A DNA stretch of 64,000 bases, from NCBI RefSeq assembly GCF_040276065.1, contig NZ_JBELOI010000001.1, positions 62,001 to 126,000 of the forward strand. Reading direction: 5' to 3'. Positions 55,724 to 64,000 of the stretch are shown one piece after another. Numbering within the stretch: position 1 is the first letter of the stretch; each line of letters opens with the position of its first letter. The position numbers and the translations under genes are program-made. A model generated the notes under the pieces. That model was not told where the DNA came from and searched no databases. It saw only the letters and a list, made by a program, of their open reading frames with translations. This DNA is from Castellaniella sp040276065. Lineage in GTDB: Bacteria > Pseudomonadota > Gammaproteobacteria > Burkholderiales > Burkholderiaceae_B.

Positions 55724-57622
55724 TCATCCGGCAAGCGTCTTGAGCTTGAGCTCCGGCAGGGTGTAGGCCTGGTTGCGGTAGGCCCAGGCGGGCCACAGGG
55801 CGTGAGCCAGGGCGGTGCGCGCGAGCACTGGATCCTCGGGCAGGGGCTCGTAACCGTCGGGTGCGGCATAGCGGTAGGCGCGCGCGGCCTGCTGCGGTTC
55901 GAGGACCACCAGCGTGTCGCCGCTGAGATAGCCGTAGTTGTCCTCGAACTGCATCATGGCGCGCCCGCCGCCGCCGCGTGTCAGATCGTGGCCGATCATG
56001 GGGTGGCTGTCGCTCACGCCGATCAGCGACAGCAGGGTGGGGGGCAGGTCGATCTGGCTGACGATGCGATCGTCGCGCCGTGGGGCGATCCCGCCGCCGA
56101 GGATCAGGGCGGGGATGTGGAAATGCCGCAAGGGCACGAGTTGGGCGCCGCCGACGCGCGAGTCGTGGTCGGCGACGATCAGGAACACGGTGTGGTCCCA
56201 GTAGTCCGAGCGGCGCGCCTGCTCGAAGAACCGGCCAATCGCCCAGTCGGCATAGCGCACGGAATTTTCGACGGTGGCCGGATTGCCCTCGACCGGGAAG
56301 CGCCCGGCCGGATATTCCCATGGCGTATGGTTGCTGACCGAGAATGCCAGCGTCAGTGTCGGCTGCTCGCCGTCCGCGTCGAGCAGCGCGTGCAGCTTGT
56401 TGAACATGTCCTCGTCGCTCGCACCCCAGGTGCCGACGAACGCCGGAGACTCAAAGGTGGGCAGGTCGTGCAACTCGTCGAAGCCGTTGCCCAGGAAGAA
56501 GCTCTTCATATTGTCGAAATGCGCTTCGCCGCCGTAGATGAAGCGCGAGCGGTATCCGTGTCGCCGCAGCAGCTGCGCCAGCGTGAAGAAGCGGCTCTGG
56601 GCATTGGTCAGGCGCAGGGCGGCGTCCGATACGGTGGGTGGAAAGCCGGCCGTCACCGCCTCCAGGCCGCGCACGGACCGCGTGCCGGTGGCGTATGCGC
56701 GCGTGAAGTTCCAACCTTGTGTCGCCAGCGCGTCGAGGCAGGGTGTCAGGCCCGCGCCGCCGAGGTTGCCGACGTACTGCGCGCCCAGGCTTTCCTCGAC
56801 GATCAGCACCAGGTTCATCGGGCGCGGCAGGCTGCGGCTGGCCTGCTGGGCGTGCAGCGAGGGGATGTCGGTGCCTGAGGGCGGGAAGCCCGCCTGTTCG
56901 TGGATCAGGGCGTGCATGTCCTCGTCGGGCATGTCCCCGTACACGTCGGCGGCCGAGCGCTCGTTCTTGAGGGCGTAGAGCGCGAACAGGACGTTGTACA
57001 GGGAGTTCAGGGGCAGGGTGTTGAGCAGGCTGTCGCCGCACCAGGCGACCGAGGCGGGATTGATGGGGCGGTGTCCCAGCGTGCCGCGGATCGCCAGCAC
57101 GATGGCCGCGGCGATCACCAGGGTGAGGCCTGCGCGCCACCAGAATCCCGGCAGCGTATCGGGCGCGGCGCGGCCGAACCCGGCCCATCCGAGGCCGATC
57201 GCCAGTGCGAGCACGAGGAAGGCGGCCAGCAGGACGAGCTTGTAGCCTTTCCACAGCATGCCGAAGACCTCTTTGGGGTATTTGAGGTATTCGATGTAGA
57301 GGCGGTTGGGCCGGCTGTCGTACTCGAGGATGAATTGCGGGGTCGAGACCTCCAGCAGCACCATCAGGGTCCAGGCCGCCAGCAGCCAGGCGCCGGTGAG
57401 GGCGATCGCCAGCGGCTGGTCGCCCACCCAGGGGGCGAGCAGGGCGGGGATGCCGGCCCACATGGCGATCTGGTTGAGGTCGATGCGCAGGCCCCAGGCG
57501 AGGATCTTGCGGGGGCCGCCCGCCGCGTGTACGCGCGGCCAGAGCCAGGCGATCAGCAAGACCCTGCTGAGCGTCAGCAGAATCAGCGCGGCGAGGGCGA
57601 AATGGAGGATCTGGGTACTCAT
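55724..57622 (-). CDS. Membrane sulfatase / LTA-synthase-like phosphotransferase
   Basis: Alkaline-phosphatase-superfamily protein of 632 residues. About five hydrophobic helices occupy residues 1-~185. The extracytoplasmic catalytic domain begins near NLVLIVEESLGAQYVGNLGG; the nucleophile threonine is in YATGTRSVRGLEAV; further metal-site segments are IYGGEAHFDNMKSF, FSVSNHTPWEYP and IVADHDSR. Such proteins transfer phosphoglycerol or phosphoethanolamine to periplasmic glucans or lipid A, or act as sulfatases; the target is not decidable. The ATG lies one codon after the stop of pldA, so the two form an operon. Confidence 0.85.
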   Translation of the reverse strand: MSTQILHFALAALILLTLSRVLLIAWLWPRVHAAGGPRKILAWGLRIDLNQIAMWAGIPALLAPWVGDQPLAIALTGAWLLAAWTLMVLLEVSTPQFILEYDSRPNRLYIEYLKYPKEVFGMLWKGYKLVLLAAFLVLALAIGLGWAGFGRAAPDTLPGFWWRAGLTLVIAAAIVLAIRGTLGHRPINPASVAWCGDSLLNTLPLNSLYNVLFALYALKNERSAADVYGDMPDEDMHALIHEQAGFPPSGTDIPSLHAQQASRSLPRPMNLVLIVEESLGAQYVGNLGGAGLTPCLDALATQGWNFTRAYATGTRSVRGLEAVTAGFPPTVSDAALRLTNAQSRFFTLAQLLRRHGYRSRFIYGGEAHFDNMKSFFLGNGFDELHDLPTFESPAFVGTWGASDEDMFNKLHALLDADGEQPTLTLAFSVSNHTPWEYPAGRFPVEGNPATVENSVRYADWAIGRFFEQARRSDYWDHTVFLIVADHDSRVGGAQLVPLRHFHIPALILGGGIAPRRDDRIVSQIDLPPTLLSLIGVSDSHPMIGHDLTRGGGGRAMMQFEDNYGYLSGDTLVVLEPQQAARAYRYAAPDGYEPLPEDPVLARTALAHALWPAWAYRNQAYTLPELKLKTLAG

Positions 57623-57625
57623 GGC

Positions 57626-58858
57626 TCAGGGTACCAGGGCGATGCCGAAACGGACCACCGGATCGGCCTTTTCCCGGTAGCCGAGCAAGGTTTCGCCGTA
57701 TCCACGGAAGTATTGCGCGTACAGATAGCCGTTCATGTGCAGAAAGGTGCGTCGCAGCGGCCAGGCAGCCTCGAGCTGCACGGCATTGCGGCCTTCGGAG
57801 CCTTGGCGGTAGAGGCCCGAGAGCGCCAGGCCGTCATCCTGCGCCCAGCGCAGTTTCCAGTCGATGCGGCTCAGGTAGTCGGGGTAGCGCATGTCCCGGT
57901 CGGTCGCGACATAGTACTTGAATCGGGGCATGAAGCTCAGCGTGCTGCCGCCCCCAAACCGGTAGTTGAGCGCGGGTTGCACGTACAGGTCGTTGAGCGA
58001 GCGCGAGTCATCGTCGTTCTTGCCATTTGACCGGTGCTCGAGCCCGGCGTTCAGGCCGATCGACCAGTCGAGCGACCGGGATTTCCAGAGGATATCCCGA
58101 TTCCAGAACAGGCTGGGGTTGTAGGTGGTGTCGACAAAGGGAATGGAGTCCGAGTGCAGGTCCCAGAGCGCGGTCTGTGTATAGCCGAAGTACCAGTGAT
58201 CCATGAAGCCCGCACGCGCCGGATCCTCGGGGCTGAGCAGGCGGTACTTGAAGCTGAGCTGGAATCGCGCATCCGCGCCGTCGCGGTTGCCCATGATGAA
58301 ATAGATTGGCTCGTAGGGCGAGATCGCATTGCGGAACTTGTCGAACGGCGATGGCTCCGCCGGAGCCGCGGCATCGATGCCGGGTGTCGCCGGGGCGATC
58401 GTGCTCGCCAGCAGTGGAGGCCGGCCCTGGCCGCCCCCGTCGTCGACGACGTCCAGGGCCAGCGCCGAGTCCGGCTGGCCTTCGATGCGCAGGCGCTGCA
58501 GGCCATGGGTGGCCTCGGGTGCCGTTGCGCGCCAGGCGATCTGTGCGAACGTGTTGGCCGGCAGAATAATCGTGTCGGGCGGGCTGGACAGCTTGAAGCG
58601 CAGGCTGTGGGCGCGGCCCGTGGAGTCTTGCAAGCCGGCCTCGAGAGTGGCCGGCGGCGTGACCGTCAGGGCGCTGCCCGTATCGTTGAAGATCACGCCT
58701 TGCAGCTCGATCGCTTGTCCGGCCTGGACGCTGGGCTGCGTCAGGCGGTATACGATGCCGGCATGCGCCGAGGGGATCAGAGCAGCGGCCAGCCAGAGGG
58801 GCGGCAGACGCCGGAGCAGGGTGTGAAGCAGGGCGTGGAGCATAGACAGGGGCGGCAT
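57626..58858 (-). CDS. pldA: Outer-membrane phospholipase A1 with N-terminal extension
   Basis: Beta-barrel phospholipase of 410 residues with a signal peptide ending at SAHAGIV. The catalytic triad is H275, S277 and N289 in LEHRSNGK and SRSLNDLY; the 14-residue His-Asn spacing equals that of E. coli PldA (H142, S144, N156). E. coli PldA is 289 residues; here residues ~34-140 form an extra beta-rich, Ig-like domain (VQAGQAIELQGVIFNDTGSA) and 145-175 a Pro/Ala linker before the barrel. The start may instead be M6 (58843). Co-transcribed with the membrane sulfatase-like gene. Confidence 0.88.
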   Translation of the reverse strand: MPPLSMLHALLHTLLRRLPPLWLAAALIPSAHAGIVYRLTQPSVQAGQAIELQGVIFNDTGSALTVTPPATLEAGLQDSTGRAHSLRFKLSSPPDTIILPANTFAQIAWRATAPEATHGLQRLRIEGQPDSALALDVVDDGGGQGRPPLLASTIAPATPGIDAAAPAEPSPFDKFRNAISPYEPIYFIMGNRDGADARFQLSFKYRLLSPEDPARAGFMDHWYFGYTQTALWDLHSDSIPFVDTTYNPSLFWNRDILWKSRSLDWSIGLNAGLEHRSNGKNDDDSRSLNDLYVQPALNYRFGGGSTLSFMPRFKYYVATDRDMRYPDYLSRIDWKLRWAQDDGLALSGLYRQGSEGRNAVQLEAAWPLRRTFLHMNGYLYAQYFRGYGETLLGYREKADPVVRFGIALVP

Positions 58859-58945
58859 GCTGGGCCGTGAGGGGATACTGCACGGAACTTTAGCACTTGC
58901 GCGCTAAAATGCCCGTTTCCCGGTGTGACAGCACGCCGGCAAGCG

Positions 58946-59022
58946 CCGCCCTTAGCTCAGTTGGATAGAGCAACGGCCTTCTAAGCCGTAGGCCGCAGGT
59001 TCGAATCCTGCAGGGCGGGCCA
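58946..59022 (+). tRNA. tRNA-Arg (anticodon TCT)
   Basis: 77-nt cloverleaf with encoded CCA. CCGCCCT pairs with AGGGCGG in the acceptor; the D arm is GCTCAGTTGGATAGAGC; the anticodon stem ACGGC/GCCGT encloses loop CTTCTAA; the T arm is GCAGGTTCGAATCCTGC. It borders a lower-GC gene cluster on the right, a typical island insertion place, although no second att copy is visible. Confidence 0.95.
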
Positions 59023-59065
59023 TGGGCCTTGGTCATCCGTCATCTTGGGCGGATTCCTTGATCCT

Positions 59066-60388
59066 TCAATCCATCGCTGCCGCCACATCGGCGATAGATT
59101 GATCGGCTGCATGCACGATCTCCGCGATGTCTGCATCGGTCATGGGGGTCGAAAGTGCCATCAGTCCGTAACCAGCCGCCAGAATGCCGCGATTCAGCAA
59201 CCCCCTGTTGAACAGCGCCAGCCGACGTGCTTCATCCGCTGTCGGAAATGCACTGCGATAGTCCTGCACCGCCCTAGGGGTGAAGTGCACTTTCAGCAAT
59301 GAACCGCGGCCCACTACCGTGCCCGCGACATCGTGACGTTTGAGGGCGGCCCGGATTCCCTGGCGCACGATGTCGCCCATGTGGTCCAGTCGCTCGAAGG
59401 TCGGCGAGTTGAGCAGTTCCATGGCCGCCAGCCCAGCGCGCATCGTCATGGGATTTGCAGAAAACGTACCGCCATGCGGGAGCGCCGGCTTGCCTCTCGT
59501 CGGATTGAACACCTCCATGACATCCCGCCGGCCACCGACGGCGCCCACTGGAAAACCGCCGCCGATGATTTTGCCCAGAGTCGTCAGGTCCGCACGAACT
59601 CCCCAGTCGGGTTGCGCGCCGTGCATGCCCAGCCGAAAGACGATGATTTCATCCATGATGAGCAGTGCCCCTGTCTTGTTGCAGGCGCTCCTCAATGCAG
59701 TCATGTATTCGTTCGTTGCGGGCACCAAGCCTGCGCGGTTCGGCATGGGGTCGACCAGGACGCCGGCCAGTTCCGGGCCATGAGCCTCGATCATGGTGCG
59801 TGCCGCTTCCGGATCATTGAACGGCAACACGATCACATCGTTTGTCACACCGTGGGGAGTCCCTGCAGCATAGGCAACAGACGCGGGTTGCCGATCCCCC
59901 CAATTGGCGGGTGTTGGATCCAGACTGACCTCCGAATAATCATAGGATCCGTGGTAGGCGCCCTCCACTTTGGCAATCTTGGGCCGGCCGGTATATGCCC
60001 GCGCAGCTTTCAGGGCCATCATCACCGCTTCGGTGCCCGAATTCATGAACCGCAGCGTCTCGATTGAGTCGATGCGTTCGCAAATCAATTGCGCCAAGTC
60101 GATTTCCGAGGAGGTCGGCAACCCGAAGGCCGTTCCGGCTGCCGCCTGCTCCAGGATGGCGGAAAGAATGGCTGGATGTGCATAGCCGTGGATCTGCGAG
60201 GTGAAATTGTTGATGCAATCGATGCGCGCTACGCCATCGACATCCCAAACCCGGCAGCCTTCGCCTCGGGCGGCATAAATGGGATAGGGTTTCATATAGA
60301 CCGTTGTACGGGTGTTGCCGCCGGGCAGATATTGCTGCGCGCGCTCGAACAATGCCCGGGATCGCGAGTGCTCATCGGGATACTGCAT
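59066..60388 (-). CDS. Class III PLP-dependent aminotransferase (glutamate-1-semialdehyde-mutase-like)
   Basis: PLP enzyme of 440 residues. N-terminal SRALFERAQQYLPGGNTRTT resembles glutamate-1-semialdehyde aminomutase. The cofactor site has NSGTEAVMMALKAARAYTG, LLIMDEIIVFRLG for the Asp that holds the pyridine nitrogen, and the Schiff-base lysine in LTTLGKIIGGGFPVGAVGG. It is unlikely to be the haem-pathway enzyme because of its setting with an oxidase, an ornithine cyclodeaminase homologue and a CoA ligase; probably a transaminase or mutase for an amino acid or amine. Last gene of the minus-strand operon. GC is lower than in core genes. Confidence 0.83.
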   Translation of the reverse strand: MQYPDEHSRSRALFERAQQYLPGGNTRTTVYMKPYPIYAARGEGCRVWDVDGVARIDCINNFTSQIHGYAHPAILSAILEQAAAGTAFGLPTSSEIDLAQLICERIDSIETLRFMNSGTEAVMMALKAARAYTGRPKIAKVEGAYHGSYDYSEVSLDPTPANWGDRQPASVAYAAGTPHGVTNDVIVLPFNDPEAARTMIEAHGPELAGVLVDPMPNRAGLVPATNEYMTALRSACNKTGALLIMDEIIVFRLGMHGAQPDWGVRADLTTLGKIIGGGFPVGAVGGRRDVMEVFNPTRGKPALPHGGTFSANPMTMRAGLAAMELLNSPTFERLDHMGDIVRQGIRAALKRHDVAGTVVGRGSLLKVHFTPRAVQDYRSAFPTADEARRLALFNRGLLNRGILAAGYGLMALSTPMTDADIAEIVHAADQSIADVAAAMD

Positions 60389-60433
60389 GTTTATGTGTCC
60401 TTTTGGCTTTCAGAGGAAGGTCGGCAATGGCGT

Positions 60434-61366
60434 TCACTCGGATTTCAGGCGCCGATGGAGCAGGGCGGTAATCGCCAGAATGCCCACGACGTTGCCGGGA
60501 TGTATCAGCACGATGCGTTCGTCATCGGTACGCCGTCCCGGTTTGGTTCCTACCAGGATCTCTGCGAGTTCGCTGTCGAACGGTCCGGCATGAGGCAGGC
60601 GTGCTTCCCGATACTGTTGTTCCGCCTGTCGCTTGTCATCCACCACGCAGCGGTTGAACTTGTCAAAGCCTTGCATCCAGCTGCGGCCAAGATCCACGGC
60701 ATTCACGAATGTTCCAGGGCCGACCCAGGCAGGGTCCAGCATCGGTTTCAAGCCGGGGCTGGCGGGCACGGTCGTAATGATGATGTCCGTACCCTGGAAC
60801 ATCTCGACTCCGGGTTCCATCACAAGCGCCCGTTGCCCACGTTCGCGCACATGATCAGCAAATTTTTCTGCCGATGCCCGCGACCGGCTGGCAATACGGA
60901 CCTCCTCGATGGGCAAGATGCCATCCAGGGCTTCGAGGTTGACCCTGGCTTGCGTGCCGGCACCAATAATTGCCGCGACGCGAGTGCGGGAGCAGGCCAG
61001 CCGTGGCGTCATCAGGCGTGTAATGCCCGCCGGCAGAATCATCGAAGTGAAAGCTGCGGTAAAAAGGGCCAAAGGAGTTCCGGACCTGGCGTCCGTCAGC
61101 AGTTGCATGCTGTGGTAAGCAGGGTTGCCCGCACTGGCATGATCGGCCGAGGCACCACCCAGCATGTGGAAGATTCCATATCCGGCATCTGGCCAGGAGG
61201 CGAAGGTGGACATGAGAAAGGATCCGTCCTGCTGTCCAACCATGGACTTTGGCTTCCATTGAATGGCGCCTTCGGCACTGGCTCTGAACGCGACATCCAG
61301 CGCCTCGGCGATCTGTGGAATATCGAGGTTGAGGCTGGTGATCTGATCATTCGAAATGCATTGCAT
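60434..61366 (-). CDS. Ornithine cyclodeaminase / mu-crystallin family protein
   Basis: NAD(P)-binding protein of 310 residues. The N-terminal substrate part has AIQWKPKSMVGQQDGSFLMS; the Rossmann motif is VAAIIGAGTQARVNLEALDG; the family motif DIIITTVPASPG follows. Members include ornithine cyclodeaminase, alanine dehydrogenase and pyrroline-2-carboxylate reductases, so imine reduction or cyclisation of an amino acid is likely. I chose ATG 61366 (MQCISND); the frame opens 17 residues earlier. It sits between the oxidase and the aminotransferase gene. Confidence 0.83.
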   Translation of the reverse strand: MQCISNDQITSLNLDIPQIAEALDVAFRASAEGAIQWKPKSMVGQQDGSFLMSTFASWPDAGYGIFHMLGGASADHASAGNPAYHSMQLLTDARSGTPLALFTAAFTSMILPAGITRLMTPRLACSRTRVAAIIGAGTQARVNLEALDGILPIEEVRIASRSRASAEKFADHVRERGQRALVMEPGVEMFQGTDIIITTVPASPGLKPMLDPAWVGPGTFVNAVDLGRSWMQGFDKFNRCVVDDKRQAEQQYREARLPHAGPFDSELAEILVGTKPGRRTDDERIVLIHPGNVVGILAITALLHRRLKSE

Positions 61367-61382
61367 GGCAGAGAAGCTCCGA

Positions 61383-62681
61383 TTAATGAAACCAGCGGTC
61401 GCGCCAATCGAAGGCACGGACCGCCATGGGGAGGAATAAATTATTGGCGGGCCAGTAGGGAATGGATTTCAGGGGACGGTTGAATACCGTTACGCCTTCC
61501 GGGTTTCCCAGTATGCGGAGCGCCACCTTGTGGCCCAGGTATGTGGACATGGGAATTCCCGCGCCACAGCATCCAAGTACGTAATGCACGCCGTTCTGCT
61601 GGCCGATATGCGGCAACCAGTCGCCCGTGATGGCGAAACGCCCGGACCAGCAATGCGATACACGGGCGTCCGACAGGGCGGGAAATCGCTGGCGGAAGTA
61701 GTCGAAGATGTATTCGGCCTTGTGTTCCAGCCCGCCGTCGCTGCGGCCTGCCCGACCGCTCATCACAAGTCGCCGGGAGCCCCCTGCGATAGCCATGTAA
61801 TGGATGATCTTGCAGGTGTTGCTGAACGAGCCGCCTTGAGGCAACACGTTTGCCAGCAGAGCGTCGGACAGTGGCTCGGTGGTCAATGCAAAGGCCGGAA
61901 CGATGGTCAGCCCCTTGCGCAGCCTACGGGTGTGGGGGGTATCGCCGCCAGTCTCCGCATTGGTGGCCAGTATCACTTCCTTTGCCTCGAACGTGTGCCC
62001 GCCGGCGGTGACGGTGTAACCCTGTGGGGCGGGCTCAATGGCGGTCACGCGAGTTTCTTGAAGAATCACGGCGCCCGCGGCATCCGCCGCCTGGGCCAGG
62101 CCCATATGCAGGCCGGCGGGTTGCAATGTGGATGAGTCCGCCAACCTAACGCCGCCAAAAAATGCGTTCGATCCAATCTGCGACTGTTGCTCGGACCGGT
62201 CCACCAGCCTCACGTCGCCCCACGCTGCGCGCAAAGCGGGCAGCGTATTGCGCAAGCGTGTGAAAGCCTTTGCACTATGTGCCGCGATGAAACGGCCTTC
62301 GCATCGCAAGTCACAAGCGATCCCCTGCTGTTGAATGAGTTGTTCAACGTATTCGCGGGCGAGTCGTGCTTCCTGGTAGACACGGCGCGCCACATTCTCA
62401 CCATAGTGCTGCAACAGGTCATCAAACTTGGCTTTTGGCACATTGCCCAGAGAGCCCGCTGAACTGGATGAAGCACCCGATCCGACGCGGCCGGCGTCGC
62501 AGACCAGCACGCGCTGGCCTGCTCTGGCCAGTGTCAGCGCGGCAGACAGCCCGGCATAGCCTGCGCCGACAATCAGCGTGTCGGCGCGCGTATCGTTCCA
62601 GGTGTGGGACGCCTGGAACGATGGCAGGCCTGTCACCCAGAATGGCTCGGTGGAAAAATCGTCAGTCAGGACGCGACTCAT
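61383..62681 (-). CDS. DadA-like FAD-dependent amine/D-amino-acid oxidoreductase
   Basis: DAO-superfamily flavoenzyme of 432 residues. The FAD motif is DTLIVGAGYAGLSAALTLAR, followed by GSGASSSSAGSLGN; the C-terminal FAD contact is CCGAGIPMSTYLGHKVA. It resembles gamma-glutamylputrescine oxidase and similar amine oxidases. I chose ATG 62681, which overlaps the stop of the ligase gene (ATGA at 62678-62681). It likely oxidises a secondary amine or amino acid to an imine, which the neighbouring ornithine-cyclodeaminase-like protein could act on (inference). Confidence 0.85.
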   Translation of the reverse strand: MSRVLTDDFSTEPFWVTGLPSFQASHTWNDTRADTLIVGAGYAGLSAALTLARAGQRVLVCDAGRVGSGASSSSAGSLGNVPKAKFDDLLQHYGENVARRVYQEARLAREYVEQLIQQQGIACDLRCEGRFIAAHSAKAFTRLRNTLPALRAAWGDVRLVDRSEQQSQIGSNAFFGGVRLADSSTLQPAGLHMGLAQAADAAGAVILQETRVTAIEPAPQGYTVTAGGHTFEAKEVILATNAETGGDTPHTRRLRKGLTIVPAFALTTEPLSDALLANVLPQGGSFSNTCKIIHYMAIAGGSRRLVMSGRAGRSDGGLEHKAEYIFDYFRQRFPALSDARVSHCWSGRFAITGDWLPHIGQQNGVHYVLGCCGAGIPMSTYLGHKVALRILGNPEGVTVFNRPLKSIPYWPANNLFLPMAVRAFDWRDRWFH

Positions 62682-64000
62682 GATTTGCTTTCCTCGATGG
62701 GGTGCCGCGCCATGCGATCCCAGCAGTATTCGATATCGGTGGACAGCATATGCTTCATGATGCGTTGGCTCGGCGTGCGGGTGAATGAGTCCACGAAGGT
62801 GATATATCGTGGATTTTGGAAGGGGGCCAACCGCAAGGACAACCAGGCGGATAGTTCGGCCGGCTGGGCACAATGATCCAGCTTCAACTGAACGAATAGT
62901 TTGATATCCTGCTCGCCGATGTCGGCCTTGACGCCGATGACCGCGCAGTCCTCAACGGCCTCATGCATTCTCAGGACGTGTTCCACCTCCCAGGCAGACA
63001 CGTTTTCGCCTTTGCAGCGGATGCTGTCGGTCATGCGGCCGTGGAATATCAATGCCCCTTTGTCATTGATCGAGCCGATGTCCTGAGTGTGGACGATTCC
63101 ATTGCGCACGATGCGGGCACTGGCCTCGGGGTTGCGATAGTAGCCGGGGAATATGCAGTCATCGCGCTTGGGCAGTACGACGATCTCGCCACGCGTGCCT
63201 CGGGGCACGGAATTTCCCTGAGGATCCCTGATGTCGATGTCGAACCATGGGACGGGATAACCCATGGACCCTGCCTGACCATTGCCATTGATCGTGGTGA
63301 TGCTGGCGGTTTCAGTCATGCCGTAGGCTTCGCGCAACTCGACTCCAAAGCGGTCGCGAAACAGATTCCAGGTATCGGGCTGACAGCCCGCACCCCAGGC
63401 CACGCGGACCTTGTGCATGCGATCCATCGCGTTGGGCGGCTGCGTCATCAGAATCTGCAGTACCCCACCCAGATAGTGGATATGTGTCGCACCGCATTCG
63501 CGCACCTGATCCCAGAAGCGCGAGGCGCTGAACCGCCGCACGAGCACCAGATGCAGTTTGCGCAGGAGCGGCATTAGCAGGACCTGTGCCCCGCCAATGT
63601 GGTAGAGCGGCTCCCACATGAACAATACATCGTCATCCCGCGCATCGGCTAGCATGATGGCCGCTTCCGCGGCATAGCGCATCATCTGGTGGGTGATCAG
63701 TACGCCTTTGGGGCGACCGGTCGTGCCGGAGGTGTACATGATTGAAAAGATGGAATCCGGGGTCGGTACCGATTCGTCGTATGATGCATCGCCGTCCAGC
63801 AGCGCCTCGAGCTCCTGCTCGTTGTCATCGACAGAGATCAGGTGGATTCCCTGGGTCAAATGTCCAAGTTGTTTCAATTCGTCGATGTCGTGGCGCGAAG
63901 CGATGATCATCGACGGCGCGCTGTGCTCCAGCAGATAAGCCAGGTTGGTGCCCCGTTGTTCCGGGTTGACCGGGATCCATACCAGCCCGCTGCGTGCCAT
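62678..64000 (-). CDS. AMP-dependent CoA ligase, CaiC/FadD-like, partial (N-terminus beyond right edge)
   Basis: At least 440 residues of an ANL-superfamily ligase; the frame is still open at the right edge and the family N-terminus is missing. The ATP motif is SIMYTSGTTGRPKGVLITHQ, then REAYGMTETASIT, and IHTQDIGSIN-like hinge VHTQDIGSINDKGALIFHGR. The segment SGLVWIPVNPEQRGTNLAYL resembles crotonobetaine/carnitine-CoA ligase CaiC. It is the most upstream visible gene of the operon and overlaps the oxidase by four bases. Substrate unknown. Confidence 0.85.
   Translation of the reverse strand: MARSGLVWIPVNPEQRGTNLAYLLEHSAPSMIIASRHDIDELKQLGHLTQGIHLISVDDNEQELEALLDGDASYDESVPTPDSIFSIMYTSGTTGRPKGVLITHQMMRYAAEAAIMLADARDDDVLFMWEPLYHIGGAQVLLMPLLRKLHLVLVRRFSASRFWDQVRECGATHIHYLGGVLQILMTQPPNAMDRMHKVRVAWGAGCQPDTWNLFRDRFGVELREAYGMTETASITTINGNGQAGSMGYPVPWFDIDIRDPQGNSVPRGTRGEIVVLPKRDDCIFPGYYRNPEASARIVRNGIVHTQDIGSINDKGALIFHGRMTDSIRCKGENVSAWEVEHVLRMHEAVEDCAVIGVKADIGEQDIKLFVQLKLDHCAQPAELSAWLSLRLAPFQNPRYITFVDSFTRTPSQRIMKHMLSTDIEYCWDRMARHPIEESKS

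Noticed and set aside
58946..59022. Attachment-site duplication of the tRNA-Arg 3' end
   Set aside because: No second copy of the T-arm/acceptor sequence and no integrase gene is visible in the window, so an att pair cannot be claimed.

Overview
The window looks like a chromosome segment of a high-GC betaproteobacterium of the Burkholderiales, most likely Alcaligenaceae (Bordetella / Achromobacter / Castellaniella-like). The basis is the core order ffs-dnaX-ybaB-recR, carAB-greA-yhbY-rlmE-ftsH-folP-glmM and ppx/ppk-pstSCAB, plus many Liv-type ABC transporters and CoA-ligase operons. Assignments rest on motifs and family knowledge; no database search was run. No stretch longer than 300 bases lacks a gene; the longest gaps (2599-2865, 10500-10749, 22642-22850, 24183-24473) hold promoters, operators and terminators.

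Region 1 (1-13.8 kb, accessory catabolism). A Liv-type transporter (substrate-binding protein and two permeases, minus strand, running off the left edge) diverges from a five-gene plus-strand operon. That operon encodes a three-subunit molybdenum hydroxylase, a CoA ligase and a crotonase, the composition and order of hmfABCDE, the 2-furoate pathway (furoate to furoyl-CoA to 2-oxoglutarate). An AraC-type regulator follows. Next come modABC (molybdate uptake) behind a near-consensus ModE box, and a convergent modE. Molybdate supply and a molybdoenzyme are therefore adjacent.

Region 2 (13.8-39 kb, core genome). It holds 4.5S SRP RNA, dnaX, ybaB, recR, tal (reverse), carAB, a uracil/xanthine permease, greA, yhbY (reverse), rlmE, ftsH, folP, glmM, an OlsB-like N-acyltransferase, ppx (reverse), ppk and pstSCAB with a clear Pho box. 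phoU and phoB, which normally follow pstB, are absent. A 78-bp tandem repeat with a perfect 13-bp hairpin sits at that point.

Region 3 (39-52 kb, rearranged aromatic-CoA catabolism). The minus strand carries an acyl-CoA ligase, a Liv-type binding protein, a thiolase, paaK, paaI, paaG and a 5'-truncated paaN. It abuts, head to head, a 5'-truncated livG on the plus strand. After livG come a hemerythrin-LivF fusion, an MBL-fold hydrolase, a flavin monooxygenase and a DUF2783 protein. The junction at about 47015 looks like a deletion that removed both promoters, both permeases, the livG P-loop and the PaaN N-terminus. The hemerythrin-ABC ATPase fusion is the most unusual protein seen.

Region 4 (52-59 kb). 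Cytochrome b561 diverges from a PepSY protein / PhoPQ-like two-component operon across a striking pair of inverted operator arms. Then come DoxX, tRNA-Pro(TGG), a membrane sulfatase-like protein, an outer-membrane phospholipase A with an extra N-terminal domain, and tRNA-Arg(TCT).

Region 5 (59-64 kb). A minus-strand operon of visibly lower GC follows the tRNA-Arg. It encodes a class III aminotransferase, an ornithine cyclodeaminase-like protein, a DadA-like oxidase and a CaiC-like CoA ligase cut by the right edge. The pathway is unrecognised and island-like. Three copies of a short CTAG-ended repeat are scattered at gene ends across the window.
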